Positions 40,543-49,015 of a DNA stretch of 64,000 bases are shown here, piece after piece (positions within the stretch are counted from its first letter, which is position 1; every line of letters starts with the position of its first letter). The stretch covers positions 62,001-126,000 of IMG/VR virus record IMGVR_UViG_3300029319_007985, one strand, 5' to 3'. The stretch comes from a virus. The position numbers and the translations under genes were made by a program. The notes beneath the pieces were generated by a model. It did no database searches. It had not been told where the DNA came from and was given only the letters and a program-made list of their open reading frames with translations.

Positions 40543-40570
40543 TTGACAGATTTCCAATCTGTAGTAAAAT
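40543..40570 (+). promoter_or_regulatory. Sigma70-like promoter placing +1 on the DnaJ ATG
   Basis: TTGACA at 40543-40548, 16-base spacer containing AATCTGT (40556-40562), TAAAAT at 40565-40570; ATG at 40577 is exactly 7 bases after the -10. It would drive dnaJ-AOX-def-clpA. Confidence 0.72.
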
Positions 40571-40576
40571 AAATTA

Positions 40577-41428
40577 ATGAAAGACTATTATAAAATTCTT
40601 GGGGTATCCGAGGATGCATCTGCGGATGAAATAAAAAAAGCATTTAGGAAACTGGCCGTAAAGCATCACCCTGACCGAGGTGGAAATGAATTAAAATTTA
40701 AAGAGGCCAACGAAGCATACGATACCCTTAAAAACAAAAGTAAAAGACAAGAATACGATACACTGAGAAAGTATGGTAGTAACTTTGGCGGACAAGGTTC
40801 TGGTTTCCGATTCACATCAGGAAACTTTGATGAATTTTTTGGAGGTGATTTCTTTGAAGAATTTATGAGTGGCATGGGTGGAATGGGACGTAGACCTAAT
40901 TACAGGGCAAGGCCAAGAAACAATAAAGATGTTTCAATAAGGATTAATCTTAGTATTAAAGAAGTGATGCAAAGTGTTAAAAGAACAATAAGTGTAAAAC
41001 TGCCTAGTGGTCGAGATGAGATAGTAGATGTGAAGATAGGAGCAGGAGTGCAAAGTGGAGTTGTGTTCAAATATGCTGGACTGGGTGATGACACTGATAA
41101 AAATTTGCCAAGAGGAAATTTATTGATCCGAGTAACAGTGTTAGATTCTGATGGCTTTACACGAAAAGGAAATGATTTATGGACGGACAAAAGGATAGAT
41201 GCTTTTCAGGCCATGAGAGGTTGTGAATTTACTATACGTGATTTACAGGACAATGTTGTAAAGGTACATGTGCCTGCTGGTACTCAACCAGGAAGTGTTT
41301 TACAATTAAAAAGCAAAGGAATGCCGGTCCATGAGACTTTGTCGATACGTGGTAACATGTATATCAAAATACATGTCACTATACCTAAACTTAATGAATC
41401 AGAATTAAATAAAATAAAAGACTTATGA
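40577..41428 (+). CDS. DnaJ/CbpA-type J-domain co-chaperone
   Basis: 283 residues. J domain 1-70 with the H31-P-D33 motif that stimulates DnaK ATPase; Gly/Phe-rich linker (~72-110); two C-terminal substrate-binding beta domains (~115-283) with '[17 protein letters not shown]' and '[13 protein letters not shown]'. There is no Cys-rich zinc finger, so it is the CbpA/type II form. It would recruit host DnaK. First gene of a leaderless-type operon with AOX, deformylase and ClpA. Confidence 0.93.
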   Translation: MKDYYKILGVSEDASADEIKKAFRKLAVKHHPDRGGNELKFKEANEAYDTLKNKSKRQEYDTLRKYGSNFGGQGSGFRFTSGNFDEFFGGDFFEEFMSGMGGMGRRPNYRARPRNNKDVSIRINLSIKEVMQSVKRTISVKLPSGRDEIVDVKIGAGVQSGVVFKYAGLGDDTDKNLPRGNLLIRVTVLDSDGFTRKGNDLWTDKRIDAFQAMRGCEFTIRDLQDNVVKVHVPAGTQPGSVLQLKSKGMPVHETLSIRGNMYIKIHVTIPKLNESELNKIKDL

Positions 41429-42039
41429 AAACTCCAGTAAACTTTTCAGATAAAGTGGCATATAGAATTACAATGTTCTTAAGGTGGACAGCAGACACCT
41501 TTTTCAAGAAGAGGTATGGACACAGAGCAGTTGTATTAGAGACCATTGCTGGTGTGCCTGGTATGGTCGCAGGTATGTGGAATCATTTAAGAAGTTTACG
41601 TAAAATGAAGCCAGATGACCGAGGGTGGATCAAAACTTTATTAGCAGAAGCAGAAAATGAACGTATGCATCTAATGATTTTTATTAGAATTGCAAAACCT
41701 AATTGGTTTGAACGTTGGATGATTATCACAGCGCAATTTATTTTCTGGCACTTCTATATGTTCTTATACATATTTTTTCCGCAATGCGCCCATAGGATGG
41801 TAGGTTATTTTGAAGAACAAGCCTGTATAAGTTACACAGAATATCTTAAAGAAATAGATGAAGGTAGGACAGAAAATATAAAGGCACCCAAAATTGCTAT
41901 TGATTATTACAACCTAAGTCAAGATGCAACATTACGTGATGTTGTCATAGCAGTACGAAAGGATGAAGAAGGACACAGAGATGTAAATCACGACATGGCA
42001 GATCAAATAAGAAGGAATAGGCACGGACTTATACATTAA
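41425..42039 (+). CDS. aox: Alternative oxidase (ubiquinol:O2 oxidoreductase)
   Basis: 204 residues. All AOX signature blocks are present: '[13 protein letters not shown]' (E39), '[13 protein letters not shown]' (E79, H82), '[13 protein letters not shown]' (E130/E131) and '[15 protein letters not shown]' (E181, H184). These supply the full set of di-iron ligands (four Glu, two His). AOX is a monotopic membrane enzyme that oxidises ubiquinol directly with oxygen without pumping protons, bypassing bc1 and the terminal oxidase. It lacks the N-terminal extension of mitochondrial forms. ATGA overlap with dnaJ. Plastoquinol oxidases of this superfamily are known in cyanophages; a ubiquinol-type AOX together with cytochrome b in a non-cyanobacterial phage is unusual. 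Confidence 0.96.
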   Translation: MKTPVNFSDKVAYRITMFLRWTADTFFKKRYGHRAVVLETIAGVPGMVAGMWNHLRSLRKMKPDDRGWIKTLLAEAENERMHLMIFIRIAKPNWFERWMIITAQFIFWHFYMFLYIFFPQCAHRMVGYFEEQACISYTEYLKEIDEGRTENIKAPKIAIDYYNLSQDATLRDVVIAVRKDEEGHRDVNHDMADQIRRNRHGLIH

Positions 42040-42041
42040 TG

Positions 42042-42049
42042 TTTAAATA
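42042..42049 (+). promoter_or_regulatory. Late-type octamer (TTTAAATA) before the deformylase
   Basis: TTTAAATA sits 4 bases before ATG 42054 and 7 before the in-frame second ATG at 42057. It would allow late expression of def-clpA independently of the upstream operon. Confidence 0.45.
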
Positions 42050-42053
42050 GATT

Positions 42054-42557
42054 ATGATGCAAATTTTTATAAATCCATATCACACTCTTAACACTGTCAG
42101 CACTGATGTGGATCTTGAACAAGGTATTCAAGGTTATAGCGACATAGAAAGATTTGAAAAAGATATGATCAATCTTATGGTTGCATCCAAAGGTATTGGA
42201 TTGGCCGCAAACCAACTAGGCATTACCAAGCGATTTTTCTGTATTGGCTATGAATCATTTGACGTTTTTAAAAAACCTGTTATACTATGGAATCCATTGA
42301 TAGTTAGAAGTTCTGAAGAAACTGTCGAGGATGTTGAAGGTTGTTTAAGTTTTCCAGGCGTATGGTTAAAAGTTAGACGACCAAAAAAAGTCACTGTAAG
42401 ATGGCAGAATGTTAAAGGAGAAATTTGTATGCAACATTTAGATAATTTGGAAAGTAAATGTTTTCAGCATGAACTAGACCATATAGATGGCATAACATTT
42501 GACAAACGGGTCTCAAAATTAAAATGGGACATGGCTAAGAAGAAAGCAAAAAAATGA
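42054..42557 (+). CDS. def: Peptide deformylase
   Basis: 167 residues. All three motifs: 'GIGLAANQLG' (G47 on), 'EGCLS' (E95-S99, metal ligand C97) and 'HELDH' (H139, E140, H143). It removes the formyl group from new proteins, using Fe(II). Phage deformylases are compact and lack host C-terminal extensions, as here. In cyanophages the enzyme has been linked to processing of photosystem D1; here its neighbour is AOX and the genome also carries cytochrome b, so maturation of respiratory proteins is a reasonable guess. The stop overlaps the clpA ATG (ATGA). Confidence 0.95.
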   Translation: MMQIFINPYHTLNTVSTDVDLEQGIQGYSDIERFEKDMINLMVASKGIGLAANQLGITKRFFCIGYESFDVFKKPVILWNPLIVRSSEETVEDVEGCLSFPGVWLKVRRPKKVTVRWQNVKGEICMQHLDNLESKCFQHELDHIDGITFDKRVSKLKWDMAKKKAKK

Positions 42558-44860
42558 TTGAATCAACAGACGACCTAGAACACATATTCGAACAAGCAGT
42601 AAAAGAGGCCGAGTCAAGAAGGCACGAATACGTTACTATAGAACATTTGTTACTTGCTTTAGTAAAAGATAAAAACATAGGTACAATTTTAGTAGACTTT
42701 AAAGTAAATGTTGGAGCATTGATAAAGGATCTAGAAAACTATCTTGATGACGAAGTTAAAGACATCATTGTAAAAGATAAATCAAAACCCGTTAATCCAA
42801 GAAAAACTGCTTCATTAGAAAGACTTATGAATAGAGCCTTTACTCAAGCACTATTTCAAGGAAGACAAGATCTTAAGCCAATTGATATACTGTTGAGTAT
42901 TTTTGCAGAAAAAAGAAGTTACAGTGCATTTTTATTGAAAAAGTTTAATGTTAACAAAGATGATATTACAGATATGGTCTCAGCAGAAAACATTATTGAT
43001 GAATCTGCTTTTGGTGGCTCTGGTCCTGAACAAAAATTAAGACCAGATCAAGCCGATAAGATATTAAGAAATTATACGGAGAATTTGAATCAAAAGTATT
43101 TTGATAAAAAAATTGATCCTGTTATCGGTAGAGAAGAAGAACTTCTTACTATTAAACAAACTCTTGCAAGAAGAAATAAAAATAATGTTTTATTAGTTGG
43201 TGACCCAGGAGTGGGTAAGACTGCCGTGGTCGAAGGATTGGCAAGACGCATAGCAAAAAACAAAGAGGATGTGCCGGAATACTTGAAGGATCATATAGTT
43301 TATAGTCTTGATGTATCTGGAATGATTGCTGGATCAAAGTTTAGAGGAGATTTTGAAGAAAGGTTAAAACTAATTTTGAATGCGCTTGAGAAGAAAGGCA
43401 AAACTATACTTTTCGTTGACGAGGCCCATATGATGGTTGGTGCAGGTTCAACAGGACAAGGAGGAGTGGATCTAGCACAGATGATCAAGCCGGTATTGAC
43501 CAAAGGGTCAATAAAAGTAATCGCTTCAACAACATGGGAAGAATTTAGGAAATTTTTTGACAAAGATCGTGCTCTGATGAGAAGATTTCAAAGGGTACAA
43601 ATAGGAGAGCCGACAAACGAAACTTGTAACAAGATCATCAAAGGTGTAAAACAATATTATGAAAAGTTCCATGGTTGCACTATCACGGACGAAGCATGTG
43701 AAGACGCTGTAGAATATTCAAGTAAATTTATCGCTGATAAAAAATTACCAGACAAGGCAATAGACCTAATGGACTCTGCATGTGCCAGACTAAGATTAAA
43801 AGGCATCAAAAATGGAAAAATTGATCATGACGAAATCATACATGAGGTAAGCAAAGTCACAGGTATTTCAATTGAACAACTATCACAAAAACAAGCAACT
43901 AATTTAAAAACATTAGAAGAAAAAATGAAACTGCAGGTATTTGGACAGGACGAGGCAATCAACACTATCACTGATAAAATTTTAGTTGCTAGGGCAGGCC
44001 TTAAAAGTTTAAACAAACCTGTTGGTAGTTTCTTGTTTTTAGGTCCTACAGGGTGCGGAAAAACTGAGACTGCAAGGCAACTTGCTAAAACACTAGGAGT
44101 TGAATTGCTAAGGTTCGACATGTCTGAGTATCAAGAAAAGCATTCAATTGCCAAATTAATTGGATCACCGCCAGGATACGTTGGCTACGAGGATAGTAAC
44201 ATGGGTGGTGGTATGTTTATCAATGAAGTAGAAAAGAATCCACACGCAGTTGTGCTGTTTGACGAAGTTGAAAAAGCACACAGAGATGTTTCGAACATGC
44301 TTTTACAAGTAATGGACTACGGTACAGTTACTGGCTCTAATGGTAAAAAGGCAGACTGCAGAAATATAACCTTGATCCTGACCTCAAACTTGGGTGCCGA
44401 GGAAATGGAAAAAGCAACATTAGGATTTGGTGACACACAGAGAACTGAAGATGATGATGCAATGAAAAGATTCTTCCCTCCAGAATTTAGAAATAGACTG
44501 GATGCTGTGATCAAGTTCAGTAAATTAGGCAAGGATACAATGAAGAAGATTGTTGGTAAGTTTTTACAAGAACTTAACACAATGACTATTGAAAAAGGTG
44601 TAGAAGTAAATGCCTCGGATGATGCAGTGGACTATCTGATTGACAAAGGTTTTGATGCAAAACTAGGAGCAAGGCCATTAAGCAGAATTATCGATGACGA
44701 GATTAAGAATCCGTTATCAAAAATGATACTGTTTGGTGAACTACAAGAAGGTGGCAGAGTAGAAGTAGCAATCAAAGATGATAAAATAAAAATTGACTAT
44801 AAAAAACCTGTGTCAAAAGACAAACCTAAGACAGTAAAGGCCAATGCGAAAACATCATAA
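42554..44860 (+). CDS. clpA: ClpA-type ATP-dependent protease ATPase subunit
   Basis: 768 residues, full length. N domain (~1-145) with Clp repeats; first AAA+ module with Walker A G216-D-P-G-V-G-K222-T and 'LFVDEAHMMVGAG'; second module with Walker A G497-P-T-G-C-G-K503-T and 'VLFDEVEKAH'; sensor-2 'GARPLSRII'. There is no middle coiled-coil domain, so it is ClpA and not ClpB/ClpC. The ClpP-binding loop is retained as L623-G-F625, matching the (I/L/V)-G-(F/L) rule and close to the E. coli position (617-619). Since no clpP is visible here, it probably plugs into host ClpP to redirect proteolysis. Confidence 0.95.
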   Translation: MIESTDDLEHIFEQAVKEAESRRHEYVTIEHLLLALVKDKNIGTILVDFKVNVGALIKDLENYLDDEVKDIIVKDKSKPVNPRKTASLERLMNRAFTQALFQGRQDLKPIDILLSIFAEKRSYSAFLLKKFNVNKDDITDMVSAENIIDESAFGGSGPEQKLRPDQADKILRNYTENLNQKYFDKKIDPVIGREEELLTIKQTLARRNKNNVLLVGDPGVGKTAVVEGLARRIAKNKEDVPEYLKDHIVYSLDVSGMIAGSKFRGDFEERLKLILNALEKKGKTILFVDEAHMMVGAGSTGQGGVDLAQMIKPVLTKGSIKVIASTTWEEFRKFFDKDRALMRRFQRVQIGEPTNETCNKIIKGVKQYYEKFHGCTITDEACEDAVEYSSKFIADKKLPDKAIDLMDSACARLRLKGIKNGKIDHDEIIHEVSKVTGISIEQLSQKQATNLKTLEEKMKLQVFGQDEAINTITDKILVARAGLKSLNKPVGSFLFLGPTGCGKTETARQLAKTLGVELLRFDMSEYQEKHSIAKLIGSPPGYVGYEDSNMGGGMFINEVEKNPHAVVLFDEVEKAHRDVSNMLLQVMDYGTVTGSNGKKADCRNITLILTSNLGAEEMEKATLGFGDTQRTEDDDAMKRFFPPEFRNRLDAVIKFSKLGKDTMKKIVGKFLQELNTMTIEKGVEVNASDDAVDYLIDKGFDAKLGARPLSRIIDDEIKNPLSKMILFGELQEGGRVEVAIKDDKIKIDYKKPVSKDKPKTVKANAKTS

Positions 44861-45461
44861 TAGATTGTATTTTGGCAAGTATTCACACAAAGCAACTTTT
44901 AGATTACCAGGACTTAACATTTTGTACCCAACAAGCGACTATTATATTTCTAGAGCAATAAGATATAAGGATCAAAGTTCAGATATTGTAAGATTTGCAA
45001 AATATTTAATGGAACACAGATCACAGATGAAATTCAGACTACAAAACAGAAGTTGTATTTTTTATAGCAGTAAAAAAATAATTTTAGAATCCATCAGCAA
45101 ATTTTGGGACTTTTGGGTGGACATAACATCAACTGATCCAAAACTTTCAATTTCTACAAATGATGTGGTGGTCTGTAAAAGATTGCCGTTAGGCAAATAC
45201 AATTATCAAGTCCATACAAAAAGAAAAATGTATACAAGGTTAAGTGACGCACAAAGGAGACTGCTAAGGTCATATCTGACACAAAATGACGATAACGCCA
45301 CTGTAACAAATAAAAATCTGAAGGCATATCTTAGTCTTAATGGCTTTTGGAGTGCTGACGTTAATTCTTATTTTTATGTAAAAGATGAAAAGGCCCTTAC
45401 GCCAATCTACATGATATCTAAAGATATTGTCGACAGAGTAATTAAATTTGTGAAAGTATAA
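44844..45461 (+). CDS. Conserved phage protein, unknown
   Basis: 205 residues, overlapping the clpA end by 17 bases. Basic, with 'FGKYSHKATFRLPGLNILYP' and 'RLSDAQRRLLRSYLTQND'. No recognised domain. Coupling to clpA could mean an adaptor role, but nothing in the sequence shows that. Confidence 0.6.
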   Translation: MRKHHNRLYFGKYSHKATFRLPGLNILYPTSDYYISRAIRYKDQSSDIVRFAKYLMEHRSQMKFRLQNRSCIFYSSKKIILESISKFWDFWVDITSTDPKLSISTNDVVVCKRLPLGKYNYQVHTKRKMYTRLSDAQRRLLRSYLTQNDDNATVTNKNLKAYLSLNGFWSADVNSYFYVKDEKALTPIYMISKDIVDRVIKFVKV

Positions 45462-45767
45462 ATGATAGACATAATAACTAAATTAAAAGATAAAAAAATT
45501 TTTAAAGTGGACAGTCTAATAGAAGCAGAAGTAACAAAGACGTTTATGGGATCACCGGTTAATAAAAAAATTACCCTAAGGGTAAAACATTTATTTGACA
45601 ACTATTGTTTGGCGGACGAGGAAAAGTCTTTAGACTACAAAGTGCCCATGAGAAAAATCAAATATGAAAAAATAAAATTAATTGATGGTATGTTACCCGT
45701 AGAGTTAGCGGCTGTGTATGGACTTGCTCCTAAAACCGAAAGATTCAAGACCCGCAAAGAACAATAA
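45462..45767 (+). CDS. Small beta-rich protein, unknown
   Basis: 101 residues immediately after the previous stop. Alternating strands with many Lys ('KKIFKVDSLIEAEVTKTFMG'). Its stop codon lies inside the late octamer of the next gene (45763-45770). No family recognised. Confidence 0.55.
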   Translation: MIDIITKLKDKKIFKVDSLIEAEVTKTFMGSPVNKKITLRVKHLFDNYCLADEEKSLDYKVPMRKIKYEKIKLIDGMLPVELAAVYGLAPKTERFKTRKEQ

Positions 45768-45770
45768 ATA
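45763..45770 (+). promoter_or_regulatory. T4-late-type octamer (AATAAATA), 7 bases before the ATG
   Basis: ATG at 45778; the octamer contains the TAA stop of the upstream gene. No Shine-Dalgarno. Confidence 0.65.
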
Positions 45771-45777
45771 ACAGCAT

Positions 45778-46359
45778 ATGGCACAAACAAGTTTAACGAT
45801 ATCTGGACAAAAAACTTTCAAGTCAGCAATAACAGTGACTGAAGGTTGCACATTTACAAGCACCAGTGGCACAAACAAGATTGCGGCCGCTTCAACTAGC
45901 CTAGCCGCTCTTTCAGTTAGGGATTTAATCACAATCACAGGCACCACAAGTAACAATGCCACGTTTACTGTGAAAAGTGTAGATAGCAATGGTACATTTA
46001 TTACAGTTGAAGAAACTGTGACAGCAGAAACATCAGATGGATCCACAGACACAGTTTTAACTTATTCAGGATTTGTCACTGACAAATTCAAAGGAGATGG
46101 TTACTACTCCCAGACAGATGGAAACCATACCGTTGCTTATCATGTCACCACCAGTTGCACCGGTTCAATCAAAATGCAAGGTTCACTGGCAACAACTCCT
46201 ACAGAAGATGACTACTTTGATATTGACGGCACGACATTTACAACGGATCAAAGCACCACAATAAGTTCTGTAAACTTTACAGGAAACTTTGTTTGGGTAA
46301 GAGCAAAATGCACCGATAATACTGCCGGCGCAGTAAGTAAAATCCTATATAATAATTAA
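45778..46359 (+). CDS. Beta-rich virion protein
   Basis: 193 residues rich in Thr, Ser and Gly ('LTISGQKTFKSAITVTEGC', 'DLITITGTTSNNATFTVKSV'), with beta-sandwich-like repeats. Composition, late promoter and resemblance to the fibre genes indicate a structural protein (decoration, neck or fibre component). Confidence 0.65.
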   Translation: MAQTSLTISGQKTFKSAITVTEGCTFTSTSGTNKIAAASTSLAALSVRDLITITGTTSNNATFTVKSVDSNGTFITVEETVTAETSDGSTDTVLTYSGFVTDKFKGDGYYSQTDGNHTVAYHVTTSCTGSIKMQGSLATTPTEDDYFDIDGTTFTTDQSTTISSVNFTGNFVWVRAKCTDNTAGAVSKILYNN

Positions 46360-46363
46360 TCAA

Positions 46364-46391
46364 TTGACAATCTGCCATTATAGTATACAAT
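46364..46391 (+). promoter_or_regulatory. Sigma70-like promoter with near-leaderless geometry
   Basis: TTGACA at 46364-46369, 16-base spacer, TACAAT at 46386-46391; the ATG at 46402 would be about 4 bases after +1. A second TATACT box (46392-46397) overlaps and makes the exact -10 uncertain. Confidence 0.5.
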
Positions 46392-46401
46392 TATACTAAG
46401 C

Positions 46402-46590
46402 ATGGAACAGATAACAATAACTTGCACAGACAACGGAAAAACTAAAACTGCTGATGTTTTATCCAAATCGGACAAGTATCTAAAGGTAGTTGTGGAAGGA
46501 ACCACGATGACAATAGAACTGTCAAGATCGGATGTAAATAAACCGTATATCGGTACTAAAGCAGGTTTAGAATTTACGTATGGCGTCTGA
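46402..46590 (+). CDS. Small beta-barrel-like protein, unknown
   Basis: 62 residues, all-beta pattern ('ITITCTDNGKTKTADVLSKS', 'VVVEGTTMTIELSRSD'), reminiscent of tiny OB or SH3-like folds. It overlaps the next start by 11 bases. Function unknown. Confidence 0.6.
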   Translation: MEQITITCTDNGKTKTADVLSKSDKYLKVVVEGTTMTIELSRSDVNKPYIGTKAGLEFTYGV

Positions 46591-47062
46591 AAAACTAAAA
46601 TTTAAAATAGAATTATATAGCACACATTGGGATAAGGCTCCAGGTGCTGAGATATTCGTAAACAATAAATCATTTTACAAAGATAAAATTACAGGCACAG
46701 AAAAAAATCCTACCTTAATTGAATTTGAAGAACAATTAGAAGAAGGACAAAAATACAATTTCACTATCAAACGTACAGGAAAAGATCCCACCCAAACAAT
46801 TCTAGATAATGATAACAAAATTATAAAAGATCAATTGTTACACATTAAAAGCATAGAAATTGACGAAATCAATATAGGTTCATTAGTTTATGAAGGAGTT
46901 TATGCTCCAGAATATCCCGAACCATGGTACTCACAACAGGTCCAAAAAGGACAAACTCCAGACAAATCAATAAAAAATGTCACTGCTATGGGGCATAACG
47001 GCACCTGGACATTGGTTTTTGAATCACCTTTTTACATGTGGTTGCTAGAGAACCTGTATTAA
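46580..47062 (+). CDS. Beta-sandwich protein resembling carbohydrate-binding phage domains
   Basis: 160 residues. 'KFKIELYSTHWDKAPGAEIF' and 'GTWTLVFESPFYMWLLENLY' resemble the N-terminal region (~1-120) of the SGNH protein at 49432 ('GTWTLQLQEQ...') and residues ~20-150 of the protein at 51507. The shared layout is: strand with F/L-x-A-D/V-N-x-x-x-x-D, a 'YKF..KR' middle, and a closing 'NGTWT' strand. Likely a ligand-binding virion module; carbohydrate binding is inferred. Confidence 0.6.
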   Translation: MASEKLKFKIELYSTHWDKAPGAEIFVNNKSFYKDKITGTEKNPTLIEFEEQLEEGQKYNFTIKRTGKDPTQTILDNDNKIIKDQLLHIKSIEIDEINIGSLVYEGVYAPEYPEPWYSQQVQKGQTPDKSIKNVTAMGHNGTWTLVFESPFYMWLLENLY

Positions 47063-47068
47063 TAAATA
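47061..47068 (+). promoter_or_regulatory. T4-late-type octamer (AATAAATA), 6 bases before the ATG
   Basis: Overlaps the upstream stop codon; ATG at 47075. No Shine-Dalgarno. Confidence 0.65.
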
Positions 47069-47074
47069 CTGCAT

Positions 47075-47512
47075 ATGAACACCTACGAAGACATTAAAAC
47101 ACTTATATCACGTTTAGACAGCATAGCCAAAGCACCGGAGTATCAACCATTCCCAGAAGCAGATGAATTCAATATCGAAGAAGATGAAGATTTTGAAGAA
47201 GTGTTAGGAGTGTTAGGTTTTCCAGAGGATGAAATATGGGAAGCGGAATATAGAGGTAGAAAAGTCAAACTAAACAAGCCTATGAGAGGCGATGTAAAAA
47301 AATTCAAAGTATTTGTAAAAGATCCAAAATCAGGCAACGTAAAAAAAGTTAACTTTGGTCACGGTGGAACTTCTGCCAAAAAATTAGGACAAAAAACAAT
47401 GCGTATCAGAAAGTCCGATCCAGCAAGACGTAGAAGTTTCAGAGCAAGACACAACTGTGCTAATCCAGGTCCAAAAACAAAGGCAAGATACTGGAGTTGC
47501 AGAAAATGGTAA
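47075..47512 (+). CDS. Late basic protein with C-terminal Cys/Arg-rich domain
   Basis: 145 residues with an acidic N-terminal half (~20-60) and a strongly basic C-terminal domain: 'GDVKKFKVFVKDPKSGNVKK', 'RKSDPARRRSFRARHNCANP' and an end with Cys-Arg-Lys-Trp. Two Cys about 15 residues apart may bind metal. The basic Cys domain is one of several related types in this cluster and probably binds DNA or packs into the virion. Confidence 0.7.
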   Translation: MNTYEDIKTLISRLDSIAKAPEYQPFPEADEFNIEEDEDFEEVLGVLGFPEDEIWEAEYRGRKVKLNKPMRGDVKKFKVFVKDPKSGNVKKVNFGHGGTSAKKLGQKTMRIRKSDPARRRSFRARHNCANPGPKTKARYWSCRKW

Positions 47513-47865
47513 GGGCAGTCCAATTTATTAAAGAAGCCGTAGACTCTGATGCAATGAACGAGTTGAAGTTGTTCATCAACAATGATGAAGATCTATACAG
47601 AAAAAAGTTCATGCCAATTATAGCAAATATTAAAAGAAAAATAAAAAGAGGAGTTTACAATCATGAGATGGCTCCTAAATTATGGATGTATCTCGTTGAC
47701 GAAGCGGCAAGAAAATATGTAAAAGAATTTGGTTCTCCTGATCAAGACGTTGCTGATATGTTTCCAAAAGAATTACGCCAACAAATTGCAAAAGACATGG
47801 CTGACGAAGAACAAGAAAAAATAGAGGCAGGAGAATACGATGTTGTTAAAGGAACTATTTCTTAA
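47506..47865 (+). CDS. Conserved phage protein, unknown
   Basis: 119 residues from ATG 47506 (an upstream in-frame TTG is less likely). Starts 'MVRAVQFIKEAVDSDAMNEL', which has the aliphatic-Lys-Glu element seen at other N-termini here, followed by a helical domain with 'PIIANIKRKIKRGVYNHEMA' and 'LWMYLVDEAARKYVKEFG'. Probably a virion or assembly protein. Confidence 0.65.
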   Translation: MVRAVQFIKEAVDSDAMNELKLFINNDEDLYRKKFMPIIANIKRKIKRGVYNHEMAPKLWMYLVDEAARKYVKEFGSPDQDVADMFPKELRQQIAKDMADEEQEKIEAGEYDVVKGTIS

Positions 47866-49015
47866 CGAAGACGAAGGCAACATAGCCGTATTTGCTTTTG
47901 GAAGATTTAACCCACCCACAGTTGCACACCAAAAACTTATAAAACAAGTGCAGGATCTTGCCACAAAATTGAATGGCAGACCTTTTATTTTTTTAAGTCA
48001 TACACAAAACAATGCCACTGATCCTTTAAGTTTTCAAGAGAAGTTAGATTACATTGAAGGCGTGTATGGCAAAGACAAAGTTGTATTTGGAGATGCTGGC
48101 GTAAAGACAATAGTGCAAGTTCTACAAAAACTACAGGATGAAGGCAGAACAAAAGTTGTAATGGTTGCTGGCAGTGATCGGGTACAAAATTTCACAAAAC
48201 TGCTTGACCAATACAACAACAAACCTGACAAGTCAGGCAACATTCTTTACAACTTTGACAGCATAAGTGTGGTAAGTGCCGGACAGCGTGATCCTGATGC
48301 TGAAGGTATGTCGGGTGTGAGTGCCAGCAAGGCAAGAGAGTACGCCCAGGCAGATGATTTTGAAAATTTTAGTAAAATTGTAATGGGTGGTAAAGTTAGT
48401 GCCAAACTTTTCATGAAGATCAAGTCCAAGATGGGACAAAAGGTTGCAGTCAACAACGAAAAGTTGTATAATGAAGATATGGATGGTAAACCTACAGTGT
48501 ATCTTGACATGGATGGAGTACTGGCTGATTTCTTTGGCGGGGTCGAAAAACTGTATGGTGTGAGTCATTGGAAGGAACTTACATCTGATAAAACAAAAGA
48601 TCTCAAAGCAGAAGTGATCAACAGGATAACAGGTACTGATTTCTTTGCAACATTGCCTAAATTTAAATCCGCAGATGACCTAATACAACTTGTAAAGAAA
48701 TTCACTGGTGGAAAATTTTCAATAAACACATCACCACTTAGAGGTGACAATGAGAACTCCGGCAAGTATAAAAAAATATGGATCTCAAATAACATCGAAA
48801 AGCCAGACGAGATAGTGGTTACCGGTAGGAAAGAAACCTACGCCAAAGACAAGGCCTCCGGGACACCAAACATCCTCATAGATGATAGACCAGTCAACAT
48901 TGAACGTTGGGAGAATGCTGGCGGTCATGGAATTTTATATCAGGCCAATCGAGATCCGCTAACTAAAGTAGAGAAGGGATTACAAGATTATGGCAAGATA
49001 CGAGGGAATCAATAG
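47840..49015 (+). CDS. Nucleotidyltransferase fused to a HAD 5'(3')-deoxyribonucleotidase
   Basis: 391 residues. Domain 1 (~12-200): cytidylyltransferase/NMNAT-like, 'FAFGRFNPPTVAHQKLI' (HxGH-like site, here T-V-A-H) and 'GVSASKAREYA' (the ISSTxxR-like motif). Domain 2 (~215-391): HAD phosphatase of the 5'(3')-deoxyribonucleotidase type, 'VYLDMDGVLADFFGGVEKL' with the D-x-D nucleophile, 'VVTGRKETYA'-like middle and 'PNILIDDRPVNIERW' loop. The fusion would join nucleotide (perhaps NAD) synthesis to nucleotide dephosphorylation. The N-terminus 'MLLKELFLNEDE' matches the putative capsid-targeting signature. Confidence 0.85.
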   Translation: MLLKELFLNEDEGNIAVFAFGRFNPPTVAHQKLIKQVQDLATKLNGRPFIFLSHTQNNATDPLSFQEKLDYIEGVYGKDKVVFGDAGVKTIVQVLQKLQDEGRTKVVMVAGSDRVQNFTKLLDQYNNKPDKSGNILYNFDSISVVSAGQRDPDAEGMSGVSASKAREYAQADDFENFSKIVMGGKVSAKLFMKIKSKMGQKVAVNNEKLYNEDMDGKPTVYLDMDGVLADFFGGVEKLYGVSHWKELTSDKTKDLKAEVINRITGTDFFATLPKFKSADDLIQLVKKFTGGKFSINTSPLRGDNENSGKYKKIWISNNIEKPDEIVVTGRKETYAKDKASGTPNILIDDRPVNIERWENAGGHGILYQANRDPLTKVEKGLQDYGKIRGNQ

